DNA of 64,000 nt from Amaranthus tricolor (lineage: Eukaryota; Streptophyta; Magnoliopsida; Caryophyllales; Amaranthaceae): contig NC_080052.1 in assembly GCF_026212465.1 (NCBI RefSeq), forward strand, positions 18,656,182-18,720,181, written 5' to 3'. Each line of letters begins with the position of its first letter. Positions within the stretch are counted from its first letter, which is position 1. Shown piece after piece: positions 34,782-46,242 of this stretch. The position numbers were made by a program, and so were the translations under genes. The notes under the pieces are model-generated. The model was given only the letters and a program-made list of their open reading frames with translations. It was not told the origin of the DNA and did not search any database.

Positions 34782-37700
34782 TCATAAAAATGACAGCACA
34801 AGTGAAACCAAGCAAACAGTAATCCATGGACCAAATGTAGTATGGTGCCTTTGAAGAGCTATGGCTTCTGAAGAACCCGCAGTCACATTACTGGATGCAG
34901 AAGTTTTCTTATTCCTGTATTCAAACAGCGTAGCAGTACAGCTTTCAAACGTCGGGTATGACAATCAAAAAAAAATAAAAATCAAAGTCAACCATTTCAT
35001 CGACCCAAATGCTATTTTCAACTAGCTCCCATCTAGAGGGGGTTTGGAGGCTCAGTTTTACGCAACCTTACACTTGTGAGAACAATAAGGTTGATTAGAT
35101 TAATTCGCAACTTTATACCAATAAGTATACTTCATATATGAGCCATTTTCAACTGGCTCCCATCTAGATGGGGTTTTAGGGCTCAGTTTTACGCAACTTT
35201 ACACTTGTGAAAACAAAAAGGTTGATTAGGATTGATTCGCAACTTACACAAATAAGTATACTTCATATATGAGCCACTTTCAACTTGCTTATATCTAGAC
35301 GGGGTTTTGGGGCTCAGTTTTACGCAACCTTATACTTGTGAAAACAAAAAGGTTGATTAAGATTGATTCTCAACTTCACACAAATAAGTATACTTCATAT
35401 ATGAGCCATTTTCAACTGGCTCCCATCTTGACGGGGTTTCGGGGCTCAGTTTTACGCAACCTTACACTTGTGAAAACAAAAAGGTTGACTAGAATTGATT
35501 CACAACTTCACACAAAAAAGTATACTATATTTATGAGCCAGTTAACTATAAATCTATGGCGTCTTCGGCCCCATCGAGAATGGACAACCATATCTCTAAT
35601 ATGCAGGTAGAAGAAAGACATACCCAGCAGTAAGATACAGGCACTTGTCATAGCCTGCATAAATATTAAACAAAAGCAACGGTTAGCGTACATCTAAAAC
35701 ATGCAGACGGTTCTCAAGCTTAGTTATGCAAAAGATGTAAAGAGCACCAAGAAACATACTTGGATCCTTGGTGACTTTAAGTCCTGCTCCGCCAAAACTA
35801 CAAGCAACATCAGTGGCTCCATTTTGCTGGTAATAACTGTTGAATGCAAAAGAAGCATGAGAAACTAGAGTATCAGGCTCGTAACAAGGCTGGCTAGGCT
35901 GTATTGCTGTACAGTCCACATCCCCTGGTCCACACGCCCAATTCAATGCGTTTTGTAAATCTGCCTCCGTAGCATTTGATGAAGCAATACACCATGTTGT
36001 TCCCGTACTGTTGGTAGCGTTTCCTCCACTAGCCATCTCGGTGACACCCTTTCCCTTAAAATCTAAGTTATACACACTCGTCCCACCTGGGTAAAATAAA
36101 CCCCAATTCCTCTCGGACTCCATCCCCGGCTTCCTGTTCTCGTTGAATAATGAGAAGATATAGATATCAAGCTCCTCTCCTGGCTTAGCAGGCGTTCCGG
36201 TATCATTGATGACATGGCGAATGAGATTGGTATTATATATCTGAGCATTATCAGGAGTAGCGGCCTTCTCTTTTGGTGACCCTTTAGAGGGCCACCCTGT
36301 TTCAGTCACCATGACTTTGATGGTTCGGAAATTTAAAGCCATTAGAGCGAAGTATAAAGCATCAATCTGCGCATCAAACATATTTGTGTAAAGTAAGCCG
36401 GTGTTAGGATCAATGACCTCTGAGGATGATTGGAAAAGAGCATAGTCCAGTGAAACATTGGACGGAGAATCACGATAGGCATAATAAGGGTAAATGTCGA
36501 TCATAAAAGGTGACTGGTTTTCAGCAAGAAACTCCAACATAGGTTTCAAAAAGTACGCGAAGTGGCTACTGAACGCCCCAGCTGATGGTGGGAATGATCG
36601 AGACAAGACCCCAAGGGAATGAGTGCTTGATACCTTGATCTTCTTGTGCAAGCCAACTTTTTTCAAGGCTGTGAAGACATTTTTCATGGCTGGAACAACA
36701 AGCGCAGAGATGTTACTTGGGGCCTCAGTCACTTCAGCACCAACTGTTATGTAAGTGATCCGCGTGGATGGATAATATGGAAGGATGCTGTTTTTTAACC
36801 AAGAGTCGACATTGGATTGAAATTGAGAAAATGCAAGCAAATCGGAGTTTGGGACACCAATCATCAGCTCTACCCCAGAATTAGCAAACGCCTTGAGAAC
36901 CTGAATATTAGAGTCGTAAATCCTGACATATTTGATGTCATGTTGCTTAACTAGCTCTGCCGCCTTATCAGGAGTAGGAAGATCATCACCATTTCGTCCA
37001 TAGCAAATTCCAATTGTGCTTCCACTACATAGTTCTGCATAGTACATTTTTACACCAAGTTAGTCTACTCTAACAACACAATTCGGTAACGCAAAATAAA
37101 AATTTAAGATCAATTATTAAAAGATATAGAAAGAACCACATTACTTTTCATGTGCCATTTGAAACAAATTATTCCTAAAACGGTGCAAAGATTTGAAGCA
37201 TTTGTCACCTTATGTAGCTAATTGAACTACATGAACACCTTGTCTCACTAGTCCATTTAAACAGCATCAGTATAAGAATATCAAATCTACTACTACAAAT
37301 ATGAGGGACAGGGTGGTTCTGGGCACAACAAAACAACATTCCATTACCCCAATGTCGTTAACTGCATAAGGCTCTCAAAATTAGATGGCTTCAAATATTA
37401 GTTTTACATTAGTTTATCTTTAGCTTAATTACTTGATTTAGGCCCTAAATTTGTATTAAAAAAAGCATAAAATAAACCGGGCCTCAAAAGTTATCGGGAG
37501 TTTGCTCCGTTGCCAATTTTAGACTTCAAACTAACACATTAGAATTGAAAATAGTGTTACTCATAGATTAATAAAGGAAGAAAACAAGTTTCTCAATCAT
37601 TCAAGTCATCAGTGGCCTTCAAACTAACACATTAGTATTGAATCATTGATTAGCATTGGAACAGAAAAAATTGCTCAATCATGCAAGCAGGAGAAACCAT

Positions 37701-40700
37701 AAATTGTCTTCTTAATTCATCTCAAATACATTCTAAAATAGTTTTTACTTGATTAATCAGTACAATCATAGAGCCAGTGTGAGAATTCCAAAACACTACA
37801 CTTGTAATCTTGTAATGTACTCTACGAGGAGAATAGGTTAATGCCAATTGCTAAGATTTGTATTCCTTTTCAAATGACATTTTACTGTCAAAACAACCTC
37901 ATGAATATAAAAAATACCAATACATACAAGATGCCATTCACAACCAAACAAGAAATGGGCACTATAATCCTCTGGACATGTGAGAATCCAAGAGTGGAAA
38001 TTTTCTCCCAACTTGTTATACTATTACTGGTTTTTTGGAAGAGCTTTAGCTTAAGTTGCAATTTACCAAAACTAGAGTTAATATACATTAAAAATGTAAA
38101 ATCATAGACAAATTTAGCATCTTTATTCAGTAAAAGAATCTTGAAAAATCAGTAACCCATTTCATCTCATGTATACACCCACTCAAATTGAAAAATTAAT
38201 GCCTTTTATGCAAATTTGGGCTGCGCACACATTAAAATCTCACTAAATGCCCACCAACTCCACATTAATCATATTAGCACCATAAAATTTCAGAAAATTC
38301 AGAATCTTTTATCTTTAATTTAATAATACATTTAACAAAAGGGAAAGTAAATAAAATTGTAGGAGTTATTCAGTATATTGTAAATTAGGAAATAGAATAT
38401 CTTTAGGAGCAGATCATACGGTATATTCGTTTTTATTTGTTTCCTTCATTAGTCCTTTGTCTCTATATTTAAGCAGTTGTATCATTCATTCTAATGTTAA
38501 TACAAGATTAGTATTCAACCCTAAACACGTTGTTTAACCCTAATTTCCGCATTAATTCATTTTTCATGGTATCAGAGCCGTAAGGTTCAGATCTAGGAAT
38601 CCGACACCTTTTCTGGTTTCTCATCATCTACCTTAGATTAACTGCGATGGCCCAGTCATCGGAAGAATTACCACTGACTCAAACAATTTCAATGGAGCAA
38701 TTACAGACAATGTTCCAAACGTTTCAAACCCTCAACAAAACAACTGTGACAACATAAAATTCAGGAGTACGTGTTCACATACAATAATTATACCAAATGG
38801 TGTAAATTGATACACATAGCCATTTGTGGTCGAGGGCGACTCAAACACATCACTGACACGCCTCCACCACAAACAGCCAATGGTGTAAATGGATATTCCA
38901 TTGGGGGACGTTTGACCTTCGCGATTTAATATCTGTTAACCCTACTACCCGTACTCACATCCAAACAGCCAATGGCGAGTGTATTTCAGTTGATCAAGCA
39001 GGGCCTATTAATATTTCCTCCTCTGTTCATCTCAAAAATGTTTATTAATTCTAAGCTTATCTCATAAATTGTTGTCTGTTAGTCAGTTAACCAAAGAGCT
39101 AAATTGTACTATCCTTATGTCTTCTACTGGTTGTATTGTGCAGGATGCTCAGACTGGGATAGTCATTGGACATAGTACAGAACGAGGAAGATTATATTAT
39201 GTGGATGGAATGAGTCAACTAGGTCAAGCTATGCTTTCTTGCGGGTCCTCTGAATATCTATGGATTTGGCATCGACGCTTGGGTCATCCTTCTCTTACCT
39301 ATTTAAAGCATTTATTTCCGTCTTGTAGAAACACAACTATGTCTTTAGAGTGTGAAACTTGTGTTCTAGCAAAAAGCGACAAACATTCGTATTTTCCTAG
39401 TATTACTCACTCTATTGCTCCGTTTGCTTTAATTCATTTAGATGTATGGGGACCTGCTCTTAATTTAGCTAGTCATAATTTTTCCTATTATGTTTTATTT
39501 GTGGATGATTGTACTCGTATGAGTTTGGTGTATTTTTTAAAACACAGATTTAAATTTTTTTAATGTTTGTTACCTTCTATAATATGCTCAAAACACAATT
39601 TCATGCTACACCCCAAATATTATGTTCTATTAATAGGGGAAATATGTAAACCTAGCCATGACACACCACTACAATTTATGTTTGAACATGGGATGATTCA
39701 TCAAACTTCTTGTCCTGACACACCACAGCAAAATAGAGTTGTTGAACGCAAAAACCGTACTTTATGTGAGATCACTCGAGCTCTTTTAATCGAATCTCAT
39801 TCACCAGCCTATCTTTGGCCCGAAGCTATTGCTACAGCTACACATCTTACCAATCGTCTTCCCTCTAAACCACTCCAGTACAAAACTCCTCTTGAAATTC
39901 TGGGTTCCTTTGTTCCTCTTCCTTCTTTTCACTCCTCACCCCATCGCATATTTGGATGTGTTGCTTTTGTACATCTTCCAAAACAAAATCGAACTAAACT
40001 TGAAGCATGGGCAATTAATTGCGTTTTTCTTGGCTATAGAGTAAACCAAAAGGGATATCAATGTTATGACTCGATTACCAAGCGAATGTATACCACTATG
40101 AATTGTGACTTCTTTAAACAGTCTTACTACTATACCCAACCTGGTCCTCAGGGGGAGAAGGATAATGATGACCTTAGCTAGCTTATTCACCTAGTTATAC
40201 CTGCTTCACTGGACTCAAAAGATCAAGTAGGCGAAACCACCGAAGTTGTTCCTGAAGTCATAGTATCTCCTCTTCAGCCCACTCCAGTCCTATCTGATGA
40301 GCATCCTGAAATTCAGGAAGAGGTAATCTCTGAGCTTTCCCAAACTTGTGCTAAGCCATGATAATGTTGGCAATGTTAATCCTATCACCAGGTATGAGCT
40401 GCCACCCAGAAGCACGAGGGGAGTTCCTCCCAAAGATGAGGGGAATTCCTCCCAAAGATATGATCTAGAGTTTGAGGTACAACGATCGAGATATCCGATA
40501 AGTAAAGAAGGGAATGACAATTTCTCACAGACAGCCAAGGAAGAAGGCAATGGAAGAGGAAATAGCTGCTCTTAACAAAAATTATACTTGGTAAAAATGT
40601 GAATTGCCGAAAGGAAAGAAGACAGTTGGATGCAGATGGGTCTATACCAGCAAATACCGAGCTGATGACACTATCGAAAGATACAAAGCTAGACTGGTGG

Positions 40701-42532
40701 CAAAGGAGTATAGTCAAACTTATGGAGTGGATTATTCTGAAACGTTCTCTCCAATGGCGAAAATTGACACAATCCAAGTTTTGTTCTCCATAGCAGCAAA
40801 TAAGGATCGGCACTTCATTAGTTTGATGTGAAGAATGCATTCCTACATAGAAAAATTGAAGAGGAGGTATATATGAAGGCTCCCCCAGGTTTCTCAGATG
40901 ATTATAATCCAGGGGAAGGATGTAAAATGAACAAGGCTCTCTATGGTCTGAAACAGTCTCCTAGGGCATGATTTGGGAGATTTACTACTGCAATGATGAA
41001 GTTTGGGTATAAACAGAGTAATTCAGATCACACTTTATTTCTTAAGAGGAGAAATTGTCGTATCACTTGTCTTATCATTTATGTAGATGATATGATTATT
41101 ACTGGAGATGATAAGGAGGAAATATGCACTCTTAAAGAACAATTGTCTCGGGAATTTGAAATGAAAGACTTGGGCAGGTTGAAATATTTTCTCGGTATCG
41201 AAGTTTTAAGATCAAATGGGGGAATATTCATTAGCCAGAGAAAGTACATCCTTGACTTGCTAGCTAAAACCAGCATAATAGATTGTAAGCATGCAGAAAC
41301 ACCGATTGTTGCTAATCATGGCCACCGGATGATTGAAGGAGAAAAACTAGCAGACAGAGGACAATATCAGCGAATGGTCGGTAAACTTATCTACCTTTCT
41401 CATGCACGACCAAATATTGCATATGCAGTTAGTGTGGTAAGTAGATTTATGCATTTAGCATATGATAGCAGTTATGAGAATTTTAAGGTACTTGAAGGGT
41501 ACAAGCTGCAGAGGGATTATGTTCATGAAGAATGATCATCTAGACCATCTAGCCCATACAGATGCAGATTGGGCAGGAGACCGAGATGATAGAAGGTCAA
41601 CATCTGGGTACTTTACCTTGGTTGGAGGAAATATTGTTATATGGAAGAGTAAGAAGCGGAAAGTTGTTGCCTTGTCAAGTGCAAAGCAAGAATTTCGAGG
41701 TATTGCCAAAGGTATTACTGAAATAATGTGGCTAAAGAAACTTTTGAGTGAGCTACACTTTCCACAGAAGAAAGCATGCAAGTTGTTTTGTGATAATAAA
41801 GCTGCAATCAATATCTCCGGTAATCTAGTCCAACATGATCGGACTAAGCATGTGGAGATAGATAGACACTTCATAAATGAGAAACTTGAGAACAAAATCA
41901 TAAGTCTCCCGTTTGTCAGATAAAAGGATCAACTAGCACATATTCTTGCAAAGGCCGTTACTTCAGAAGCTTTTGAACAAACATTGTGCATGTCAGGTAT
42001 ATATTCTTACAAAGGCCGTTACTTCATAAGCTTTTGGACAAACATTGTGCAAGTCAGGTATTGGTGACCCGAAGACCTAACTCGTTTTTATTTGTTTCCT
42101 TCTTTAGTCCTTTGTCTGTATATTTAAGCATCTGTATCATTCATTCTAATGTTAATACAACATCAGTATTCAACCCTAAACACATTGTTTAACCCTAATT
42201 TCCGCATTAATTCATTTTTCAAAAATAACCCACAAAAAATGGAGTAAATAAAATTGCTCTTAAAAAAACTAGAAATATAAATCTAGCAAAATGTCTGTTA
42301 TGAACAAATACCCAAGCTCCCATAAACTCAGAAAAAATGGTCCCAGAAAAAAATGACAGGAAAGCAATACATACAATTATCAGTACAGTGATTAATTACC
42401 CCAAGAAATGAATCAAAACAGAAGAAAACAAATACCCAGAAAGAGAAACTCAAAGTATATGAAGAAAAAAGTTTTACCCAGTAGAGTTAATATTATAGAA
42501 AGAGCAAAAACGAGCCGAAATCTCCAAGCCAT
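34782..42532 (-). CDS. Glucan endo-1,3-beta-glucosidase, GH17 + X8, GPI-anchored
   Basis: Four exons: 42532-42478, 37034-35760, 35654-35624 (31 nt) and 34914-34782, giving 497 codons plus stop. Every junction is GT-AG and restores frame (G|AA gives Glu, A|GC gives Ser, GG|G gives Gly). Exon 1 encodes the signal peptide [18 protein letters not shown]. The GH17 barrel covers about residues 25-340, with the acid-base Glu in [10 protein letters not shown] and the nucleophile Glu in [12 protein letters not shown]. The usual VGNE is VGAE, as in one plant subgroup (from memory). The X8/CBM43 domain (about 365-455) has the spaced Cys of [17 protein letters not shown] and PCYEPD. The tail is Ser-rich and ends in the hydrophobic [17 protein letters not shown], a GPI signal. 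It should sit on the outer plasma membrane or plasmodesmata and cut callose. Intron 1 is 5,443 bp and contains an antisense Copia. Confidence 0.95.
35011..35540. repeat. Four tandem copies of a 131-bp unit in glucanase intron 3
   Basis: Units start at 35011, 35142, 35273 and 35405 (period 131, 131 and 132). Each reads GCCATTTTCAACTGGCTCCC, then GGGGCTCAGTTTTACGCAAC, then CTTACACTTGTGAAAAC and ATAAGTATACTTCATATATG. The array lies between the microexon and the last exon and makes up about three quarters of that 709-bp intron. Confidence 0.9.
37035..38352 (-). other. Glucanase intron 1, part downstream of the Copia
   Basis: Non-coding. A word of about 24 bp (TTCAAACTAACACATTAG and following) occurs twice, near 37526 and 37617. 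GGGCCTCAAAA and TTGCTCCGTT words near 37480-37515 recur near 43112-43250, which hints at a shared worn repeat. Confidence 0.5.
38358..38566 (+). repeat. 5' LTR of the intron Copia
   Basis: 209 bp, TGTAGGAG to TTTTTCA, followed at once by the primer-binding site. Confidence 0.9.
38567..38579 (+). other. Primer-binding site of the intron Copia
   Basis: TGGTATCAGAGCC, complementary to initiator tRNA-Met. Confidence 0.9.
38647..41923 (+). pseudogene. Gag-Pol of the intron Copia, heavily damaged
   Basis: Starts [15 protein letters not shown], then the rest of Gag is mostly lost by about 38960. Integrase pieces follow ([39 protein letters not shown]), with the second catalytic region (DNG) destroyed near 39620. 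Then linker [12 protein letters not shown], reverse transcriptase with intact [15 protein letters not shown] (41079-41120) and RNase [20 protein letters not shown]. There are several stops and shifts. It gives the undamaged reference for the YVDD motif missing from the 6-11 kb copy. Confidence 0.9.
41940..42061 (+). repeat. 61-bp tandem duplication before the 3' LTR
   Basis: ATATTCTTGCAAAGGCCGTT and the following bases at 41940 are repeated with a few changes from 42001 (ATATTCTTACAAAGGCCGTT). The unit encodes the end of the RNase H reading frame. Confidence 0.85.
42082..42221 (+). repeat. Truncated 3' LTR of the intron Copia
   Basis: Matches 38427-38566; the first 69 bp of the LTR and the polypurine tract are absent. 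Ends TTTTTCA and is followed by AAAAT. Confidence 0.88.
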
Positions 42533-43419
42533 TGGTGAATTAGAAAGATTACACCTTTCTTAAATGAAAGCAAAGAACAATTCTTTTCACTTTATGAACT
42601 CTTAAAATAGAATAATGAGCAGAAAATTGTAACGTTAGAGCATCTGCATCTTAAAATGTCTGAAATGTAGAGAATTCCGAAGCTCGAGGGAAAGAAAGAA
42701 TGGAGGAGAGAAAGACAAGGCAACAGTAAGAAGCAGGAAATGAGTGGGGTTTTGTCAGAACAATGGAGAGTGTGTGAGTGAGCAAAGGTTTTAGGCTATT
42801 ATTTTCTTAATGGAATCCAGTTCAGGAAAATAGTCTTAAATACGGGGCATGTTTGTCTAGTGTTTTTCTCCTTATAATAAAAAGAATATTATTGTGGTGT
42901 TGTTAATACTTTATGTCTTTATCTACCGAAGTATCTAAGAAGTATATAATTTTAATTTTTAATATTTTTTGTTTTATATCATAAAGAATTTTAAAAATTT
43001 AATTTTATAAAATTATGCATCAAAATAAATTAAATAATATCTTATTTGACTATATTTTATATTAACACCACTCAGGAAAGGTTGTAAGTATGTTCAATAT
43101 GTTCGACCGCACAGGGCCTCAAAAATTTAGGAGATAAAATATTAAATTTCAAAGTATATGTTAAGTATTTAATAATACAAAGTTGTTAGAAAAATATCAA
43201 AATTTTTAAAATTGCACTAGGCCTGTAAAAAATTATCAATTTTTGCTCCGTTCCTGACACCACCTCTTTTTAGGTGAAAACTAGTGTAAAGAATAAAGAT
43301 AATGAACTAAAAAAACAAAAATAATAAATGATAAAAATAAATAGTTAAACCGAATAGAGAATAAGTTTAAAAATAAAATAAAAAATAAGTAATATTACTT
43401 AAAAAAAATACAAATTTAA
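42533..43419 (-). other. Glucanase 5' leader and promoter region
   Basis: On the minus strand the ATG at 42532 follows purine-rich leader DNA (42600-42780). No convincing TATA box was picked. Bases 43100-43260 contain GGGCCTCAAAA and GCTCCGTTCC words shared with glucanase intron 1. Confidence 0.45.
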
Positions 43420-43874
43420 TACTCCCTCCGAACCAATTTAATTGTCACATTTCCTTATTTGGCAAAACCATATCAATTGTCACATTTCTATTTTCGTCAA
43501 TCTTTTTTTACCTAAATACCCTTAGTTCACACACGTATTATGAATATATCCCCATATATCCTACTTACCCAAACTAATTAACTAAATAACCCAACATTAA
43601 TAATCTTAATCATTCCCTCCCTTTTTTAATATTCCTATATACTCTACTGAAACCTTATCTCTCCCTCTCTCATCTTCATCTTCAATGTTTGATTTTTTCT
43701 TCATCTTCTTCAATGATCTTCATCTTCATCCCCATTCTTACTGTTTAAATTCATCTTCATTTTTTTTTCCACCATCTTCGTCTTCGTTTAAAACCCTAAT
43801 AATTTTAGGGGTTTTTAAGATTTGGGTTTGTTCTTTACTTTTCTGGGTTTTTCGAACATAGCGTCACCAAGGTC

Positions 43875-44192
43875 TTGTCTTCTTGGTTGTCTTCGTCCCA
43901 AGAAAGTGATCATACGATTGGACCTCCTAACCCATGGTTCGACTTCTACAATCGCCTACCTCCATCTTCTAAGACTTCTGTTGAAACAGATCCTAACTGG
44001 GGAAGAAGTATAACTTCTGAAGATGAAAAAATGCAGGGTATGTTTGATTTACAACTGGATCTTCAAGATCTATACATTGAGAACTTGTTCCCTTCCTTAG
44101 ATGAAGAATCATTGGATGATGATGATTTGGTGTCTGATTTTGATGTTCGAGGCCCATTTTCTCGTATGGATACATCTTTCCTCTATGACTAA
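43875..44192 (+). other. Unexplained plus-strand open frame inside the mariner
   Basis: 106 codons open from TTG; the first in-frame ATG is near 44031. The frame has a Ser/Pro-rich start (SSWLSSSQESDH, NPWFDFYNRLPPSS) and a very acidic end (SLDEESLDDDDLVSDFDV). It stops at 44192, overlapping the convergent transposase stop by 4 bp. Upstream (43640-43790) is CT-rich DNA like a plant leader. It could be a captured host gene fragment or chance. No family was recognised. Confidence 0.25.
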
Positions 44193-45500
44193 TGATGATT
44201 TTGTAGTTTCATCCACCTTTGTGTCCAGAAACGTATTGCCTCGTAAATAATTTCCTTTTGTAGCCCCAAACAATGTGGGAGTCTCCCTTCCCTTGCAAGT
44301 TTTGATTTGTTCATGTGTGGAATGTCGTAATCTATACCACCTATTTTCTTAATAACCTCAACTTTACATGCTTGTAGTGTGATCCATACATACTTCAATG
44401 CATTTGGATGTAGATTGTCAAATGCTGCACTCACTGCGTTTACTAACTGTGCATAGTTGTATGCTGATTTTTGATGTTGTAATGATTGTATTGACCTAAA
44501 GAACCCTAAGTCAAGCACATTCATATCTGGTGAGTTAGGAGGTTGTTGCACTAAGTGGAAGCTAAATCCATCAAGTGTTGCCACCTCTCTAAACACTACA
44601 TCATCATCTAAAATGTATGGCTTAGCATTGTCCTGTTGAATGAATATCGTTTTGCTTAAATGTGGTGGCTATTTACTTCTAATTGCTAGTAGTATCTTGT
44701 TCACAATCATATCTCTTGTGTGTACTTTAGTGATTAATTGTATTGGTTTGGTCTCTGGCTCTCCTCTCTTCCTGTGTTTTGAACTTCTTTGTGCTGCCAC
44801 TTCATGTGTAAAAGGAAATATGTCTATCTTTCCATCAAAAATCATCTCACCTTCACTAGAAAAGATTGGTCTTGCAACAGCACACATAAACATGATCTTG
44901 GGCACAAATCTTTTAGATTGGATTTCTCTATGTGGCTATATTTCATCTGGAGTCAGATAAAATGTTTGTTGTGTCCTTGTAATGTAAAACAACTTTTCAT
45001 CTATGTGCACTACATTTCATTAAATGTGAAGTTGCTTGTTTGCTCATCTAAAATGCAACTAGTAAGACAAAAAATCAACCCGTCGAGTTTATTTTTGTCT
45101 GTAAGTAACGGTTTGATTGCGTTGGTGTGCTTTCGAAAGTACTTTTTTCTTTTCCATCTGCAAATTGTGGTTTGGCTAACTCCCATGGCCTTTGACAGTG
45201 TTGCTAAACTTGTCTTCTTCACTTTTTCAATTGACTTGAACTATTTTTCATCAAAGGGGATGGATGGCCTTCCTTTGCTGCCTTTCTTCTTGTTGTTGAC
45301 AGTTATTGGTACTTCATTATTTTTTTTTTGATCCTGAATCTGTCTCCATATCCTTTCTACTGTCCTCCTATGCACATCATACTTCTTGGCAATTTCATTG
45401 ATGACCCCGTGTGCTGACTTCCCTTTACTGTTTCGTGACAGTAAAAGCTCATGCATTATTTGACTCCTACTAAAATGATCTAGCTCTTTTTTTTAACCAT
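44189..45500 (-). pseudogene. Mariner transposase, DD39D, broken
   Basis: Reads from ATG at 45500. The A8 run after it is shifted by one base. Then comes the first helix-turn-helix (EIAKKYDVHRRTVERIWRQI), a basic GSKGRPSIPF linker, an in-frame TAG near 45241 and the second HTH (LATLSKAMGVSQTTICRWKR). A frameshift near 45010 precedes VHIDEKLFYITR with the first catalytic Asp (the usual Trp after EK is Leu). TAG replaces Trp before PPHLSK (about 44670). The second Asp is in FIQQDNAKPY, and the third in NSPDMNVLDLGFF is exactly 39 residues later. Total span fits the 430-440 residue plant family. The HTH domains bind the inverted repeats and the DDD triad cuts DNA at TA. Confidence 0.9.
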
Positions 45501-46242
45501 GAATGTACTGCAATGTGGGTTGGTAGAAATTAATTTGAGTTCCTGATTTCTTTATTTAATGATTTTATTATATAGCTGCAATGATCTTGGTGCTTTGAGG
45601 TGTTGTATAGGCGCAATTTTTTTTTTTAATTTGGCGCCATTCTTATAAACTGGGTGTCAACTCTCTGGATGTTACTGTATAGCTTCCTGCAATGTTACTT
45701 GGCTCCTCTGGATTCCAGTATCTGTGATGGCTTCTTTTCAAAATCAAAACCTTCAGATTTTTTGTAGCTATTTAATTAATTTTGTAAATGCATACCGTGT
45801 TTTTTTTTAAAAATCTGAAGTCAACGAAAGATTTAATATCCGCATGCGCATGTGGCGAGAGGGTTGCTCGTTTTCAGTTGTCGTTCAAAAAACGTTGAAG
45901 AAATCAAGGAAGAATTGAAGACTTAGTTTATTTTATGTTTTGGATGGTTTTTGTAATTTATTTGAAGTAATTTTTTGTAATTTAAATTAAGTAATTTAAT
46001 GGTTTGTTAATTATATCAATCTCGGAAATGTATTAATGTCAATTAATTCTATTGGAAATGTGAAACCCAATTTTCCCTCCAAAATTCAATTCTATCTACT
46101 TTATTAAGCAAAAGGAGGAAATCATTAACAATTAATCCAATCACTTAAAAATACCCAACTACCACCTTTTTAATGGACTGTACACCACTCTTAATAACCG
46201 TGCCCAAACAAATGAGACAATTAAAATGATTTGGAGGGAGTA

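Larger units (their letters stand above)
38358..42221 (+). mobile_element. Copia retrotransposon in glucanase intron 1, antisense to the gene
   Basis: The left LTR is 38358-38566, the right LTR remnant is 42082-42221, and the exact 5-bp duplication AAAAT is at 38353-38357 and 42222-42226. The LTRs differ at 7 of 140 aligned sites (5%), older than the other two dated copies. Most of gag is deleted, and the polypurine tract plus the first 69 bp of the right LTR are missing. Pol is the same lineage as the 6-11 kb element. Confidence 0.93.
43422..46240 (-). mobile_element. Full-length mariner-like element (DD39D type), inactive
   Basis: 2,819 bp. The ends are inverted (CTCCCTCCGAACCAATTTAA at left; complement of right CTCCCTCCAAATCATTTTAA) over about 28 bp, and TA flanks both sides (43420-43421 and 46241-46242). 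The word AATTGTCACATTTC occurs twice within 60 bp of the left end, like subterminal transposase sites. The transposase lies on the minus strand. These are the ends used by Stowaway MITEs, so this is the parent type of such MITEs. Confidence 0.92.

Noticed and set aside
35011..35540. Regular repeats considered as a CRISPR-like array
   Set aside because: Units are contiguous 131-bp tandem copies with no unique spacers, inside a plant intron.
36063..36248. Minus-strand 61-codon frame in another phase
   Set aside because: Shadow of the glucanase catalytic exon.
44640..45331. Plus-strand frames of 106 and 180 codons
   Set aside because: Antisense of the mariner transposase pseudogene.
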